Of a stretch of 60,174 bases of DNA, positions 25,967 to 35,007 are shown piece after piece. The position numbers were made by a program, and so were the translations under genes. The DNA comes from Actinomycetota bacterium. GTDB lineage: Bacteria > Actinomycetota > Acidimicrobiia > Acidimicrobiales > Ilumatobacteraceae. Under the pieces are notes generated by a model. The model worked only from the letters and a program-made list of their open reading frames with translations, was not told the DNA's origin and did no database searches. The stretch covers positions 1 through 60,174 of the forward strand of contig VFYV01000011.1 of NCBI GenBank assembly GCA_016871395.1, written 5' to 3'. How positions within the stretch are numbered: the first letter of the stretch is position 1; each line of letters opens with the position of its first letter.

Positions 25967-26587
25967 GTGTTCGTCGCGATCCGCTGTCGCCAATGTCGTC
26001 GTCTCTTTCGTTGTCCTGGTGGTGGTCCCGTGACGCGTTCGTGTCCTGAGTGTGAGGTCTTGCAACGCACTCCTCGTTCGCCGAACCCGCGGGCGGTCGT
26101 GGTCTATGACGGACCGGTCCGCCGGGTCATCGCCGATTACAAGTTCCGCTCGCGACGCCGTGTCGCCCGCGCCCTCGCCGCTCGGTTGGTGGCCGACATC
26201 GAGGCCGATCCCGAATCACCACGATTCGACGTCGTCACCTGGGCGCCTACGTCGTCTCGTCGAGCCGCGGGGCGCGGATTCGATCAGAGTGAATTGTTGG
26301 CGCGTCACGTGGCTCGGCGGCTGAACTTGCCGTGTCGTCGACTGTTGGAGCGCTCGCGCGGATCGGCCCAAACCGGTCGACGACGTTCCGAGCGTTTGCA
26401 CGGGCCGGTGTTTCGCTCGCGTCCGTTGCCGCGGGCGCAGATCGTCTTGATAATCGACGACGTCGTCACCACCGGCGCCACCTTCGCGGCCGCGGCGCAC
26501 GCCTTACGGCTGGCTGGAGCCCGCGAGGTTCGATCCCGGGCGGTGGCCGCTACGCCCGCCCGCAGTCGAGGCCGCTCAGACGCCTGA
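25967..26587 (+). CDS. comF: ComF-family phosphoribosyltransferase-like protein
   Basis: This 206-residue protein has an N-terminal zinc-finger-like part (IRCRQCRRLFRCP and RSCPECEVL, four Cys as two C-x-x-C pairs plus one extra), then the PRT core: AVVVYDGPVRRVIADYKFR, GRGFDQSELLARH, SAQTGRRRSERL, and the PRPP loop VLIIDDVVTTGATFAAAA near residue 160. ComF proteins are needed for DNA uptake or fork restart in some bacteria; the exact reaction is not established. The GTG 25967 start is used since no ATG lies near. The 3' end overlaps the convergent HAD gene by 38 bases. Confidence 0.86.
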   Translation: MFVAIRCRQCRRLFRCPGGGPVTRSCPECEVLQRTPRSPNPRAVVVYDGPVRRVIADYKFRSRRRVARALAARLVADIEADPESPRFDVVTWAPTSSRRAAGRGFDQSELLARHVARRLNLPCRRLLERSRGSAQTGRRRSERLHGPVFRSRPLPRAQIVLIIDDVVTTGATFAAAAHALRLAGAREVRSRAVAATPARSRGRSDA

Positions 26588-27242
26588 TGGTGGCCACCGC
26601 CGATGTGGGGTCCTCTTCCACCAACACTGCATGAATACCGACGTCGATGGCGGCCGACACGTTCGACTGCGCATCATCGAGGAACGCCGTTCGATGGGCC
26701 TCCACCCCCAACCGAGCCAGTGCCAAGCGGTAGATCGCCGGATTGGGCTTGCGCATGCCAACCTCGTGGCTGTCGACGATGTCGTGGAAGACACTGGCGA
26801 AGTCCATCATCGGCCACCATCGCTCACGGAGTTCGCGCACGTTGTTCGTCAGCACACCCAGACGAAATCCGGCCGCGCGCAATTCGTGCACCAGCGCGAT
26901 GACTGGTTCGTTGGCGATGAAGTCGAACGGAATCGCTTGGCCCGACTCGAAACTGGGTGAGGCCACGGGGGTCAGACCGGCCTCGATGACCAGAGGAGCG
27001 AGGGCGGTGCGGTACTCCGACATGGTGATTTCGCCGCGTTCGAGACGATGCCACGGATGATTCGTGTCCTCTCCGTAGTGACCCATCATCACCCGCATCA
27101 CAACGTCGACCGGGTCGTGGGGGAAACGACGCACCACGTCCGATGGTCGACCGTTGCTGGCCAGAACCCCACCGAAGTCGAAGATGACCGCGTCGATCGA
27201 CCGTGATTCGGGACGCAGAGACGAGTCGTGGTCGGTGTTCAC
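26550..27242 (-). CDS. HAD-superfamily hydrolase (HAD-IA, epoxide-hydrolase-N/phosphatase-like)
   Basis: About 230 residues from GTG 27242. Motif I is IDAVIFDFGGVLAS (first Asp nucleophile; the usual second Asp is replaced by Gly in FDFGG, as in many HAD-IA proteins), motif II is GVLTNNVRE, motif III HEVGMRKPNPAIYRLAL, and motif IV FLDDAQSNVSAA. The cap sequence between I and II is mostly helical. FDFGGV is the form seen in the N-terminal domain of soluble epoxide hydrolases and relatives. The substrate is not identifiable. Frames running to 27335 would overlap the SecA promoter. It diverges from secA. Confidence 0.83.
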   Translation of the reverse strand: MNTDHDSSLRPESRSIDAVIFDFGGVLASNGRPSDVVRRFPHDPVDVVMRVMMGHYGEDTNHPWHRLERGEITMSEYRTALAPLVIEAGLTPVASPSFESGQAIPFDFIANEPVIALVHELRAAGFRLGVLTNNVRELRERWWPMMDFASVFHDIVDSHEVGMRKPNPAIYRLALARLGVEAHRTAFLDDAQSNVSAAIDVGIHAVLVEEDPTSAVATIRRLSGLDCGRA

Positions 27243-27312
27243 CGTCAGAGTTTGCTCGTCACGCTGGTTCGTTGCCAACCGAGACGACCCCGAGCCCGAA
27301 CGAATGTGACGG

Positions 27313-27318
27313 TAGGAT
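27313..27318 (+). promoter_or_regulatory. secA -10 box
   Basis: TAGGAT ends 10 bases before ATG 27329, giving a leader of only about 3-4 nt, too short for a Shine-Dalgarno interaction. No -35 match at a normal distance was found. Confidence 0.4.
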
Positions 27319-27328
27319 CGTTGTCTGC

Positions 27329-30085
27329 ATGGCAATACTCGATCGCATCCTGCGTGCCGGAGAAGGCAAGAAGCTCAAGGCCCTCGAGGGCCTGGTGCCG
27401 GACATCAACGCCGAGGAATCGAACTTGTCGACCTTGTCCGACGATGCGCTTCGAGCCAAGACCGCCGAGTTCCGTCAGCGTATCGAGCGGGGGGAGAGCC
27501 TGGACGACCTGTTGGTCGAGTCCTTCGCCGTGGTGCGCGAGGCCGCGCAGCGGGTGATCGGCCAGCGTCACTATGACGTGCAGTTGATGGGCGGGGCCGC
27601 GCTGCACTTCGGCTGGGTCGCCGAAATGAAAACTGGTGAGGGGAAAACCCTCGTCTCGACGTTGCCGGCGTACCTCAACGGACTGTCGGGACAGGGTGTT
27701 CACCTCGTCACCGTCAACGATTACTTGGCGCGTCGCGACTCCGAGTGGATGGGGCGCGTTCACCGCTGGCTCGGACTCGATGTTGGACTGGTCATCCCGG
27801 GTCACCGTGAGCGCTCGGAACTCAAGCGACAGGATTACTCGGCCGACATCACCTACGGCACGAACAACGAGTTCGGTTTCGACTATCTGCGCGACAACAT
27901 GGCGCCGACCAAGGCCAGCAAGGTTCAGCGGGGCCACAACTTCGCCATCGTCGACGAGGTGGACTCGATCCTCATCGACGAAGCCCGGACGCCGCTCATC
28001 ATCTCGGGTCGTGTGGCCGACGCCGCCAACCTGTACTACCGCTTCGCCAGCATCGCGCGCGCTCTGAAGCGCGACGTGGATTACGAGGTCGTCGAGGACA
28101 AGCGCATCGTCATGCCCACCGAGAAGGGTATCGAGCGAGTCGAGCAGGAACTCGGTATCGAAAACCTCTACGACGAGGTGCAACGCAATCTCGTGCACCA
28201 ACTGCAGGTGGCGTTGCGGGCCAAGGAGTTGTATCGCCGCGACAAGGACTACATCGTTCAGGGCGGCGACGTGAAGATCGTGGACGAGTTCACCGGCCGT
28301 ATCCTCGAGGGTCGCCGTTGGAGTGAGGGCATCCACCAGGCCGTCGAGGCCAAAGAGGGTGTGAAGATCAAAGAGGAGAACCAGACCCTCGCCACCATCA
28401 CCTTGCAGAACTACTTCCGGATGTACTCGAAGTTGGCGGGGATGACCGGCACCGCTCAAACCGAAGCCGCCGAACTCATGAACACCTACGGATTGCAGGT
28501 GGTGCCGGTTCCCACCAATCGTCCGGTCGCTCGCGCCGACGATGCTGACCTCATCTACAAGTCAGAAGACGCCAAGTTCGGAGCGGTGGTCGACGACATC
28601 GTGGAGCGCAACGCCAACGGTCAGCCGATCTTGGTCGGAACCGTGAGTGTCATGAAGAGTGAGCACCTCTCGCGACTGCTCACCAAGCGGGGAGTCAAGC
28701 ACGAGGTTCTGAACGCCAAGCAGCACACCCGTGAGGCCGAGATCGTCACGCAAGCTGGTCGCCTCGGTGCGGTGACCGTGGCCACCAACATGGCCGGTCG
28801 TGGTGTCGACATTCTTCTCGGCGGCAACCCCGAGGGTCTGGCGCGCCGCTCGGTGCTGGCCGAGGGTTTCTCGGCCGACACGTTGGTCGACGAGTTCACG
28901 CTTCCGGTACCGCTCGATCAGATGCCCGAGGAGTACCGCGTCGATCGCGCCAAGGCCCAGGCTCGTTACGCCGAGTTGCTCGAATCGGTCACCGCCGACT
29001 GTCACGCCGAGGGCGAGAAGGTGCGCGCGGTCGGGGGGCTCTACGTCATCGGTTCCGAGCGCCACGAGAGCCGTCGTATCGACAATCAGTTGCGCGGGCG
29101 CGCCGGACGTCAAGGCGATCCGGGTGCCAGCCGCTTTTATCTGAGCCTCGACGATGAGTTGATGCGATTGTTCGCCACCGGCGCGTTGAACTGGGTGATG
29201 GGGCGCGCCTTGCCCGAAGACGAGGCAATCGAGCACAAGATGGTCACCAAAGCGATCGAGCGGGCTCAGAGCACCGTCGAGCAGCGCAATGGAGAGATTC
29301 GCAAAAACGTCCTGAAGTACGACGAAGTCATGAACGAGCAGCGCAAGGTGATCTACCAGCGTCGAGATCAGATCCTCGATGGCGTCGACTTGAAGTCGGC
29401 AGCCATGGAGTATCTCGCCGAGGCCGTCGATTCGCTCATCGAGACCCACTGTGTCAGCGAGGCCGACGACGAATGGGATCTCGAGGGTCTGGCCAAGGAA
29501 CTGCGCACGTTCTGGCCCACCGAGCTGAGTGCTGACGCTCTGGCCCGCTCGCGCAGCACCAACGACATGTACGACCTCGTGATGGCCGATTCGTCGTCCT
29601 TTTACGAGCGTCGAGAATCCGAACTCGGCAGCAGTGTCATGCGCGACGTCGAGCGTCAGGTGATGTTGCGGATCATCGACCAACGTTGGCGAGAGCATTT
29701 GGAGGAAATGGATTATCTCCAGGAAGGAATCAACTTGCGCGCGATGGGTCAGAAAGACCCGTTGGCCGAATGGCAGCGCGAGGGTTACGAGATGTTCGGC
29801 GCCATGATGAAGGGGATAGCCCAAGACTTCGTGCGCTACGTGATGCACGTGCAGGTGGTCCGAAATGACGCGCCCGCTCCCACGGTCCAAAACCTGCAGC
29901 AGACGAAGTCCGAGGCTCCTTCGGCGGCGACTGGTCCCGCCCCCGACCCGCATGGGGCGACCAGCGCTCCGGCGCCGACCAAGCAGAGGCCGGTGGTGAA
30001 CGACGAGTGGTCCAAGGTCCCGCGCAACGCTCCGTGTCCCTGTGGCTCGGGGAAGAAATTCAAGTTGTGCCACGGCGCGAACTGA
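27329..30085 (+). CDS. secA: Preprotein translocase ATPase SecA
   Basis: 918 residues from ATG 27329. Nucleotide-binding fold 1 has MKTGEGKTLVSTLPAY (Walker A) near 103 and the DEAD-like VDEVDSILIDEARTPL near 208; the preprotein cross-linking domain follows; fold 2 has TNMAGRGVDILLGGNPEG near 490 and QLRGRAGRQGDPG near 590. The C-terminus ends in CPCGSGKKFKLCHGAN, the zinc-binding SEC-C motif that binds SecB-like partners or ribosomes. The preceding 80 residues are low complexity (Ala/Pro/Thr). A TAGGAT box at 27313 ends ten bases before the ATG. Spacing to prfB is 6 bases. Confidence 0.97.
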   Translation: MAILDRILRAGEGKKLKALEGLVPDINAEESNLSTLSDDALRAKTAEFRQRIERGESLDDLLVESFAVVREAAQRVIGQRHYDVQLMGGAALHFGWVAEMKTGEGKTLVSTLPAYLNGLSGQGVHLVTVNDYLARRDSEWMGRVHRWLGLDVGLVIPGHRERSELKRQDYSADITYGTNNEFGFDYLRDNMAPTKASKVQRGHNFAIVDEVDSILIDEARTPLIISGRVADAANLYYRFASIARALKRDVDYEVVEDKRIVMPTEKGIERVEQELGIENLYDEVQRNLVHQLQVALRAKELYRRDKDYIVQGGDVKIVDEFTGRILEGRRWSEGIHQAVEAKEGVKIKEENQTLATITLQNYFRMYSKLAGMTGTAQTEAAELMNTYGLQVVPVPTNRPVARADDADLIYKSEDAKFGAVVDDIVERNANGQPILVGTVSVMKSEHLSRLLTKRGVKHEVLNAKQHTREAEIVTQAGRLGAVTVATNMAGRGVDILLGGNPEGLARRSVLAEGFSADTLVDEFTLPVPLDQMPEEYRVDRAKAQARYAELLESVTADCHAEGEKVRAVGGLYVIGSERHESRRIDNQLRGRAGRQGDPGASRFYLSLDDELMRLFATGALNWVMGRALPEDEAIEHKMVTKAIERAQSTVEQRNGEIRKNVLKYDEVMNEQRKVIYQRRDQILDGVDLKSAAMEYLAEAVDSLIETHCVSEADDEWDLEGLAKELRTFWPTELSADALARSRSTNDMYDLVMADSSSFYERRESELGSSVMRDVERQVMLRIIDQRWREHLEEMDYLQEGINLRAMGQKDPLAEWQREGYEMFGAMMKGIAQDFVRYVMHVQVVRNDAPAPTVQNLQQTKSEAPSAATGPAPDPHGATSAPAPTKQRPVVNDEWSKVPRNAPCPCGSGKKFKLCHGAN

Positions 30086-30091
30086 GCGACC

Positions 30092-31195
30092 ATGCGCGAT
30101 TTTTCCGATGATTTGAAGGAGATCGGTCGCCGTTTGGCTGAGGCCCGGGTCTACCTGAGGATCGATACTCAAAGAGAGCGCTTTCGTGAGTTGGAAGTGG
30201 AAGTGTCGCGTCCGGACCTTTGGGACGACCAAGAGAACGCCAAGCGACTGAGCACCGAGTACGCCAACGTGAAAGGCGACATCGATCAATTCGACTCGCT
30301 GTCACGGCAATTCGAGGACGTCGAGGTTCTGCACGAGTTGGCCCGCGAGATCGACGACGCGTCGCAAGAGTCCGACATCGAAGCCGGTCTCACGACGATC
30401 GCCGATGCTCTGGGTGTTCTCGAGATGCGCAGCCTTTTCACCGGTGAACACGATGAGGCGGACTGCATCGTGCAGATCAACGCCAAGGACGGGGGAGTCG
30501 ACGCCCAAGATTGGAGCGAAATCCTGTTGCGCATGTATCAACGCTGGGCCGAGCGTCGTGGTTTTTCCGTCGAAATCGACGACATTTCGCCGGCGACCGA
30601 GGCCGGGATCATGTCGGCGGAGTTCACACTCAAGGGTCGTTACGCCTACGGGCTGATGACATCTGAACGGGGCACCCATCGCTTGGTGCGTATAAGTCCC
30701 TTCGACAATCAAGGTCGACGTCAGACCAGCTTCGCCGCGGTGCAAGTGTGGCCCGCCATGGATGATCCGAATGTCGAGATCAACGAGACCGACGTGCGCA
30801 TGGAAGTGTTTCGTGCTTCTGGTGCCGGGGGTCAGCACGTGAACAAGACGTCATCGGCTGTCCGACTCATCCACGAGCCCACTGGACTGGTCTCGTCGTC
30901 GCAGGAGGAACGTAGTCAACTGCAGAATCGTGAGAAGGCGATGAACCGATTGAAGGCCATGGTCGCGGCCCGCATCGAGGAGGAGCATCAGGCCGAACTG
31001 GATCGCATCGCGGGCAAGCAGGCCACCGTCGGATGGGGTAGTCAGATCCGCAGTTATGTTTTGCAGCCGTATCAGATGGTCAAGGACCTGCGTACGAATG
31101 TCGAATCGAGCAACGTCGAAGGTGTCCTCGATGGTGCCATCGACGAATTCATGGAGGGCTACCTACGTTGGCGTCGCTCGGGTGACGATTCCTGA
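30092..31195 (+). CDS. prfB: Peptide chain release factor 2
   Basis: The 367-residue product recognises UGA/UAA stop codons. The tripeptide anticodon SPF is present (RISPFDNQGRR, near residue 208) and the catalytic loop is GAGGQHVNKTSSAVRLIH near residue 248. Most bacterial prfB genes carry a programmed +1 frameshift at about codon 26; here one frame is open from ATG 30092 throughout, as usual in actinobacteria. It follows secA by 6 bases and precedes ftsE by 73. Confidence 0.96.
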   Translation: MRDFSDDLKEIGRRLAEARVYLRIDTQRERFRELEVEVSRPDLWDDQENAKRLSTEYANVKGDIDQFDSLSRQFEDVEVLHELAREIDDASQESDIEAGLTTIADALGVLEMRSLFTGEHDEADCIVQINAKDGGVDAQDWSEILLRMYQRWAERRGFSVEIDDISPATEAGIMSAEFTLKGRYAYGLMTSERGTHRLVRISPFDNQGRRQTSFAAVQVWPAMDDPNVEINETDVRMEVFRASGAGGQHVNKTSSAVRLIHEPTGLVSSSQEERSQLQNREKAMNRLKAMVAARIEEEHQAELDRIAGKQATVGWGSQIRSYVLQPYQMVKDLRTNVESSNVEGVLDGAIDEFMEGYLRWRRSGDDS

Positions 31196-31209
31196 ATGCG
31201 ACGCGCTGG

Positions 31210-31267
31210 TAGCCTGACGTCGTCCTCATGAAATTGACCTTCCGGTCGCCAACTGCCCGAGGAGCAG
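31210..31267 (+). promoter_or_regulatory. ftsEX promoter -10 and ribosome binding site
   Basis: TAGCCT at 31210-31215 may be a -10 box. CGAGGAGCAGC directly before ATG 31269 contains a GAGGAG Shine-Dalgarno site (31259-31264), so ftsE uses a leadered mRNA. Confidence 0.35.
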
Positions 31268-31268
31268 C

Positions 31269-31946
31269 ATGATCCGTCTCGAGAGCGTGACGAAGTCCTA
31301 CAACCCGGAGGTGACGGCTCTTCGTGACGCCTCGTTCGAGGTCGCCAAGGGCGAATTCGTCTTCCTCGTCGGTCCATCGGGGTCCGGGAAGTCGACCATC
31401 TTGCGTCTCATGAACCGCCAGGAGCAGCCCGAAAAGGGCGAGGTCTGGGTGGCGGGCAAGGACATCAACTCGATGCCCGACTCCAACATCCCCTTCCTGC
31501 GTCGCAAGATCGGCAACATCTTCCAGGATTACAAGTTGCTGCTGAACAAGACGGTTTTCGAAAATGTGGCTTTCGCCCTCGAGGTGATAGGCCGACCCAA
31601 ACACGTGATCGGGCAGCAGGTGCCCGCCGTACTCGACTTGGTTGGCCTGTCCGACAAGGAAGACCGTTTCCCGCATCAGTTGTCGGGTGGCGAACAGCAA
31701 CGGGTGTCCATCGCGCGTGCTTTCGTCAATCGACCCTTGATTCTTTTGGCCGATGAGCCCACGGGAAATCTGGACCCGGCCACCGGTGAGGGCATCATGC
31801 GATTGTTGGACCGCATCAATGGCACGGGCACGACCGTCGTCATGGCCACCCACGATCAGCGCATCGTCAATCAGATGCGCAAACGAGTCGTACAACTCGA
31901 TCGGGGTGTCATCGTCCGCGACCAGGAACGTGGGGTGTACGACTGA
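31269..31946 (+). CDS. ftsE: Cell-division ABC ATPase FtsE
   Basis: The 225-residue ATPase powers FtsX-dependent activation of peptidoglycan hydrolases at the septum. Walker A is GPSGSGKSTILRLM near 37, the Q-loop NIFQDYKLL near 85 has the FtsE-type QDYKLL, the signature LSGGEQQRVSIARA is near 138, Walker B LILLADEPTGNLD near 158 and the switch His ATHDQ near 196. It overlaps ftsX by one base (TGATG). The order prfB-ftsE-ftsX is canonical in actinobacteria. Confidence 0.96.
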   Translation: MIRLESVTKSYNPEVTALRDASFEVAKGEFVFLVGPSGSGKSTILRLMNRQEQPEKGEVWVAGKDINSMPDSNIPFLRRKIGNIFQDYKLLLNKTVFENVAFALEVIGRPKHVIGQQVPAVLDLVGLSDKEDRFPHQLSGGEQQRVSIARAFVNRPLILLADEPTGNLDPATGEGIMRLLDRINGTGTTVVMATHDQRIVNQMRKRVVQLDRGVIVRDQERGVYD

Positions 31947-32848
31947 TGTTGGCGAGAATCAGTTACGCCTTCCGTGAGACGTGGGCGAGTTTCAAGAGAA
32001 ACGTCACCCTCACCGCCGCGGCGGTCGTCACGTCGGCTGTATCGCTCTTGTTGGTGGGTTCCACGTTCCTCATTCAGCGCGCCTTCGACAACTTGCTCAC
32101 CCGATGGAAAGGTGACGTCGAATTGATCGTGTACGTTCGCTCGGATGCATCGCCCGAACAGATCGCTTTCATTCAGGAGGCCATCGAATCGCAGCCGACG
32201 ATCATCGACGTATCCAAGGTGCGTTACCTCAATCAAGCCGAGAGCTATGCCGAGGCCCAGAAGTTGTTCGCGGGAGATCCGGGCACGCTTCGTTTGCTGA
32301 CCCCCGAGAACATTCCCTCGCAATTCAAGGTGGTACCCATCTCTGACGACTCCAACCTGATTCGCGAACTGGGGGAGTCATTCCGGGGCGTGGAGGGTGT
32401 GCGTGAGGTGGCCTACGCTCAGGACGTCTTCGACGTTGTATCGCGGGTGTCCCAGTTCATCCGTGTGTCGACCACCGTGATGTCGGTCGTCCTGCTCTTG
32501 GTGGCTATCGGATTGATCTGGAACACCATTCGAACCGCGATGTTCGCGCGCCGACGCGAGATCGAGGTGATGAAATTGGTGGGGGCCACGAATTGGTTCA
32601 TCCGCATTCCGTTCATGCTCGAGGGCCTGCTGCAGGGTCTCATCGGAGGGGTGTTGAGTTGTGCCGGCCTCTGGGGTCTGAACACGGCTTGGTCCAACGC
32701 GGTGACAGAGTTCAACGACACCGAGTTGGCCGCGCTGGTGGTTTCCGACGGTTACGCCCGTTGGGTCATGGTGACTCTCCTGGTCATCGGGGCGGTGGCG
32801 GGGGCCATCGGTTCGGGCATCGCGGCTTCGCGCTTCCTCGACGTCTGA
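31946..32848 (+). CDS. ftsX: Cell-division transmembrane protein FtsX
   Basis: A 300-residue permease-like protein with four TM helices: AAAVVTSAVSLLLVGSTFLI near 25-45, STTVMSVVLLLVAIGLIW near 173-190, GLLQGLIGGVLSCAGLWGL near 230-248 and VMVTLLVIGAVAGAIGSGIA near 272-292. An extracellular domain of about 120 residues lies between the first two (contains VELIVYVRSDASPEQIAF). It forms the FtsEX complex. In most actinobacteria smpB follows; here the next gene is an enoyl-CoA hydratase with its own promoter, so smpB has moved. Confidence 0.94.
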   Translation: MLARISYAFRETWASFKRNVTLTAAAVVTSAVSLLLVGSTFLIQRAFDNLLTRWKGDVELIVYVRSDASPEQIAFIQEAIESQPTIIDVSKVRYLNQAESYAEAQKLFAGDPGTLRLLTPENIPSQFKVVPISDDSNLIRELGESFRGVEGVREVAYAQDVFDVVSRVSQFIRVSTTVMSVVLLLVAIGLIWNTIRTAMFARRREIEVMKLVGATNWFIRIPFMLEGLLQGLIGGVLSCAGLWGLNTAWSNAVTEFNDTELAALVVSDGYARWVMVTLLVIGAVAGAIGSGIAASRFLDV

Positions 32849-32862
32849 TCGCCCCGGTTGGC

Positions 32863-32874
32863 TACTGTCGGATC
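32863..32874 (+). promoter_or_regulatory. Leaderless promoter of the enoyl-CoA hydratase gene
   Basis: TACTGT (32863-32868) is six bases before ATG 32875; TCGACG (32838-32843) 19 bases upstream is a possible weak -35. The region between ftsX and the ATG is only 26 bases, so the promoter overlaps the ftsX end. Confidence 0.4.
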
Positions 32875-33735
32875 ATGAAATTCGACGAGATCATCTACGA
32901 GGTGTCCGACCGGGTGGCGACAATCACGCTTCATCGGCCCGACAAACTGAACGCTTTTACCAATCTGATGATGAGAGAGATCATCGCCGCGATGGATCTC
33001 GCCGATGCCGATGACGAGGTGCGGGTGATCATCTTCACCGGTTCCGGCAAGGCCTATTGCGCCGGGGCCGATCTGTCCGGTGGAGGTGACACGTTCGCCA
33101 AGGGGGGAAGCGACGTGGCCGCACGAGCCGGAGTGGTGCGAGACGGCGGTGGTCTGGTCGCGCTTCGTATCTTCGAGAGCACGAAGCCGGTCATCGGCGC
33201 GATCAACGGAGCCGCCGTGGGTGTCGGGGTGACCATGACCCTGCCGATGGACATTCGGCTGGCGAGCGAGTCGGCCAAATTCGGATTCGTCTTCGCTCGT
33301 CGTGGCATCGTGCCCGAAGCGGCCAGTAGCTGGTTCCTGCCTCGCTTGGTGGGAATTTCCCAGGCGGCTGAGTGGTGCTACACCGGGCGCATGGTCTCGG
33401 CTACCGAAGCCCGCGATGCTCGGCTGGTGCGAAGCACCCATACCCCCGACGAGTTGTTGCCCGCGGCCCGGGCGATCGCGACGGAGATCGCGGAAAATTC
33501 GGCGCCGGTGTCGGTTGCCCTGTCTCGACGAATGCTGTGGCGCATGTTGGGTGCGGATCACCCGATGCAGGCCCATCGGGTGGATTCGCGGGCCATCAAC
33601 TCTCGCGGAGCGAGCGATGACGCACGTGAGGGTGTGATGAGTTTCCTCGAGAAGCGTCCCGCCAAGTTCTCGGTGAAGGTGAGTGACGGTTTACCCGATG
33701 TGTTCCCCGGTTGGTCGGATCCCGAGTTCTCGTGA
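32875..33735 (+). CDS. Enoyl-CoA hydratase/isomerase family protein
   Basis: The 286-residue crotonase fold protein starts ITLHRPDKLNAFTNLMMRE and has the oxyanion-hole strand IIFTGSGKAYCAGADLSGGG near 60 and GAAVGVGVTMTLPMDIRLAS near 108. The catalytic region GIVPEAASSWFLPRLVG near 142 keeps a Glu. It hydrates or isomerises an acyl-CoA double bond, in fatty-acid or related acid degradation. A 4-base overlap (GTGA) couples it to the globin gene. The specific substrate is unknown. Confidence 0.9.
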   Translation: MKFDEIIYEVSDRVATITLHRPDKLNAFTNLMMREIIAAMDLADADDEVRVIIFTGSGKAYCAGADLSGGGDTFAKGGSDVAARAGVVRDGGGLVALRIFESTKPVIGAINGAAVGVGVTMTLPMDIRLASESAKFGFVFARRGIVPEAASSWFLPRLVGISQAAEWCYTGRMVSATEARDARLVRSTHTPDELLPAARAIATEIAENSAPVSVALSRRMLWRMLGADHPMQAHRVDSRAINSRGASDDAREGVMSFLEKRPAKFSVKVSDGLPDVFPGWSDPEFS

Positions 33736-34142
33736 ACGAAGAGCCGATGCTCTACGACCGTGTCGGTGGCATGGACTTCTTCGTTCGTCTGGTGGACGAG
33801 TTCTACGGCGGAGTGGTCAGCGACGAGGTGCTGTGGCCGTTGTACCCCGAGCAGAGTGACCTGGTGGGGGCGAAGCATCGCCTGACCACCTTTCTCGCTC
33901 AATACTGGGGAGGTCCGGCGACGTACACGCAGGAGCGTGGTCACCCGAAGTTACGAATGCGCCACCTGCCGTTTCACCTCGGACCGTTGGAGCGCGATCG
34001 TTGGTTGGTCCACATGGCGGCCGCGGTCGAGGCGGTAACCGTCGACGCGAATGTGCGTGTCGAATTGATGAACTACTTCGTGCCCGCGGCCGAGCACCTG
34101 CGCAACGACACCGGACTGCCCATCAGCTCGCGCAAACCCTGA
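33732..34142 (+). CDS. Group II truncated haemoglobin (GlbO-like)
   Basis: This 136-residue protein starts at GTG 33732 and opens with MLYDRVGGMDFFVRLVDEFY, the signature of truncated globins (B10 region Tyr in EFYGG). The proximal-His stretch is RHLPFHLGPLERDRWLVHM near 80-98, with the group II Trp (G8) in RDRWL. It binds haem and probably deals with oxygen, nitric oxide or peroxide. The length is typical. The GTGA overlap with the acyl-CoA gene suggests co-translation. Confidence 0.9.
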   Translation: MNEEPMLYDRVGGMDFFVRLVDEFYGGVVSDEVLWPLYPEQSDLVGAKHRLTTFLAQYWGGPATYTQERGHPKLRMRHLPFHLGPLERDRWLVHMAAAVEAVTVDANVRVELMNYFVPAAEHLRNDTGLPISSRKP

Positions 34143-34152
34143 CGAAGATGCT

Positions 34153-35007
34153 TCAGCCGAAGACGACCGTCTTGCGCCCGTACACGAGTACACGATGCTC
34201 GAGGTGCGCTCGAACCGCGCGCGCCAGGACGATGGTCTCGAGGTCACGACCCTTGCGGGTGAGGTCGGCGACCGAGTCGCGATGCGAGACCCGAATGACC
34301 TCCTGATCGAGGATCGGGCCTTCGTCGAGGTCCTCGGTGACGTAGTGCGCGGTGGCGCCAATGATCTTCACCCCGCGGTCGTGCGCTTGCCGGTAGGGGT
34401 TCGCGCCGACGAAGGCGGGTAGGAAGGAGTGGTGGATGTTGATGATGCGAGATCGGTAGGCGTTCACCACGAGGGGGGAAAGGATCTGCATGTAGCGGGC
34501 CAGCACCACCAGGTCGACGGAATGCTCGTGGAGTCGATGTAACACCGCACGTTCCTGGGTTGCCTTCGTGCTCGGTGTGACGGGCAGGTGCACGTAGGGA
34601 ACCCCCATGTGCTCGACGAGATCGGCGTGATCCGGATGGTTGTCGACGACCAGGGCGACGTGGGCGGGCAACTCGCCGCTACGCCAACGGGACAACAGAT
34701 CGAAGAGGCAATGGGACTGCTTCGAAGCGAGGATACCCACTCGTGGAAGGACGTCGGTGAACTTCAAGTCCACGGACATGTCGAAGCGCGACGAGACGGT
34801 CGAGAAGGCGTCCAAGACCTCGTCGCGACCGAGCCCGAAGCCGTCGAGCTCGAATTCGACGCGCTGGAAGAAAACTTTCTCCACGTCGTCGGTGTGTTGC
34901 TCGGCGTGGACGATGTTCCCACCGTTCTGGGCGATGAAATCGGCAACGGCGGCCACCACGCCCCGTTGGTCGGGGCAGGAGAGCAGGAGGACGGCGGTGG
35001 GGGTCAC
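34153..35007 (-). CDS. purU: Formyltetrahydrofolate deformylase
   Basis: PurU releases formate from 10-formyl-THF. From GTG 35007 the protein has 284 residues, the usual length: an N-terminal ACT domain (TAVLLLSCPDQRGVVAAVADF and FFQRVEFELDGF), then the formyltransferase fold with VDLVVLARYMQILSPLVVNAY, IINIHHSFLPAFVGANPY and ATAHYVTEDLDEGPILDQ (His and Asp of the hydrolase site). It overlaps the stop of the rRNA methyltransferase by four bases (GTGA), which fixes this start over longer frames. It is the last gene of a menB-methyltransferase-purU operon. Confidence 0.94.
   Translation of the reverse strand: MTPTAVLLLSCPDQRGVVAAVADFIAQNGGNIVHAEQHTDDVEKVFFQRVEFELDGFGLGRDEVLDAFSTVSSRFDMSVDLKFTDVLPRVGILASKQSHCLFDLLSRWRSGELPAHVALVVDNHPDHADLVEHMGVPYVHLPVTPSTKATQERAVLHRLHEHSVDLVVLARYMQILSPLVVNAYRSRIINIHHSFLPAFVGANPYRQAHDRGVKIIGATAHYVTEDLDEGPILDQEVIRVSHRDSVADLTRKGRDLETIVLARAVRAHLEHRVLVYGRKTVVFG

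Noticed and set aside
30092-30260. Programmed +1 frameshift in prfB
   Set aside because: The frame is uninterrupted from ATG 30092 and there is no CUU-UGA slippery stop in the early part.
28562-30289. A 575-codon open frame on the minus strand opposite secA and the start of prfB
   Set aside because: It mirrors the codon pattern of the plus-strand genes (high GC at third positions), has no family motifs, and secA is beyond doubt.
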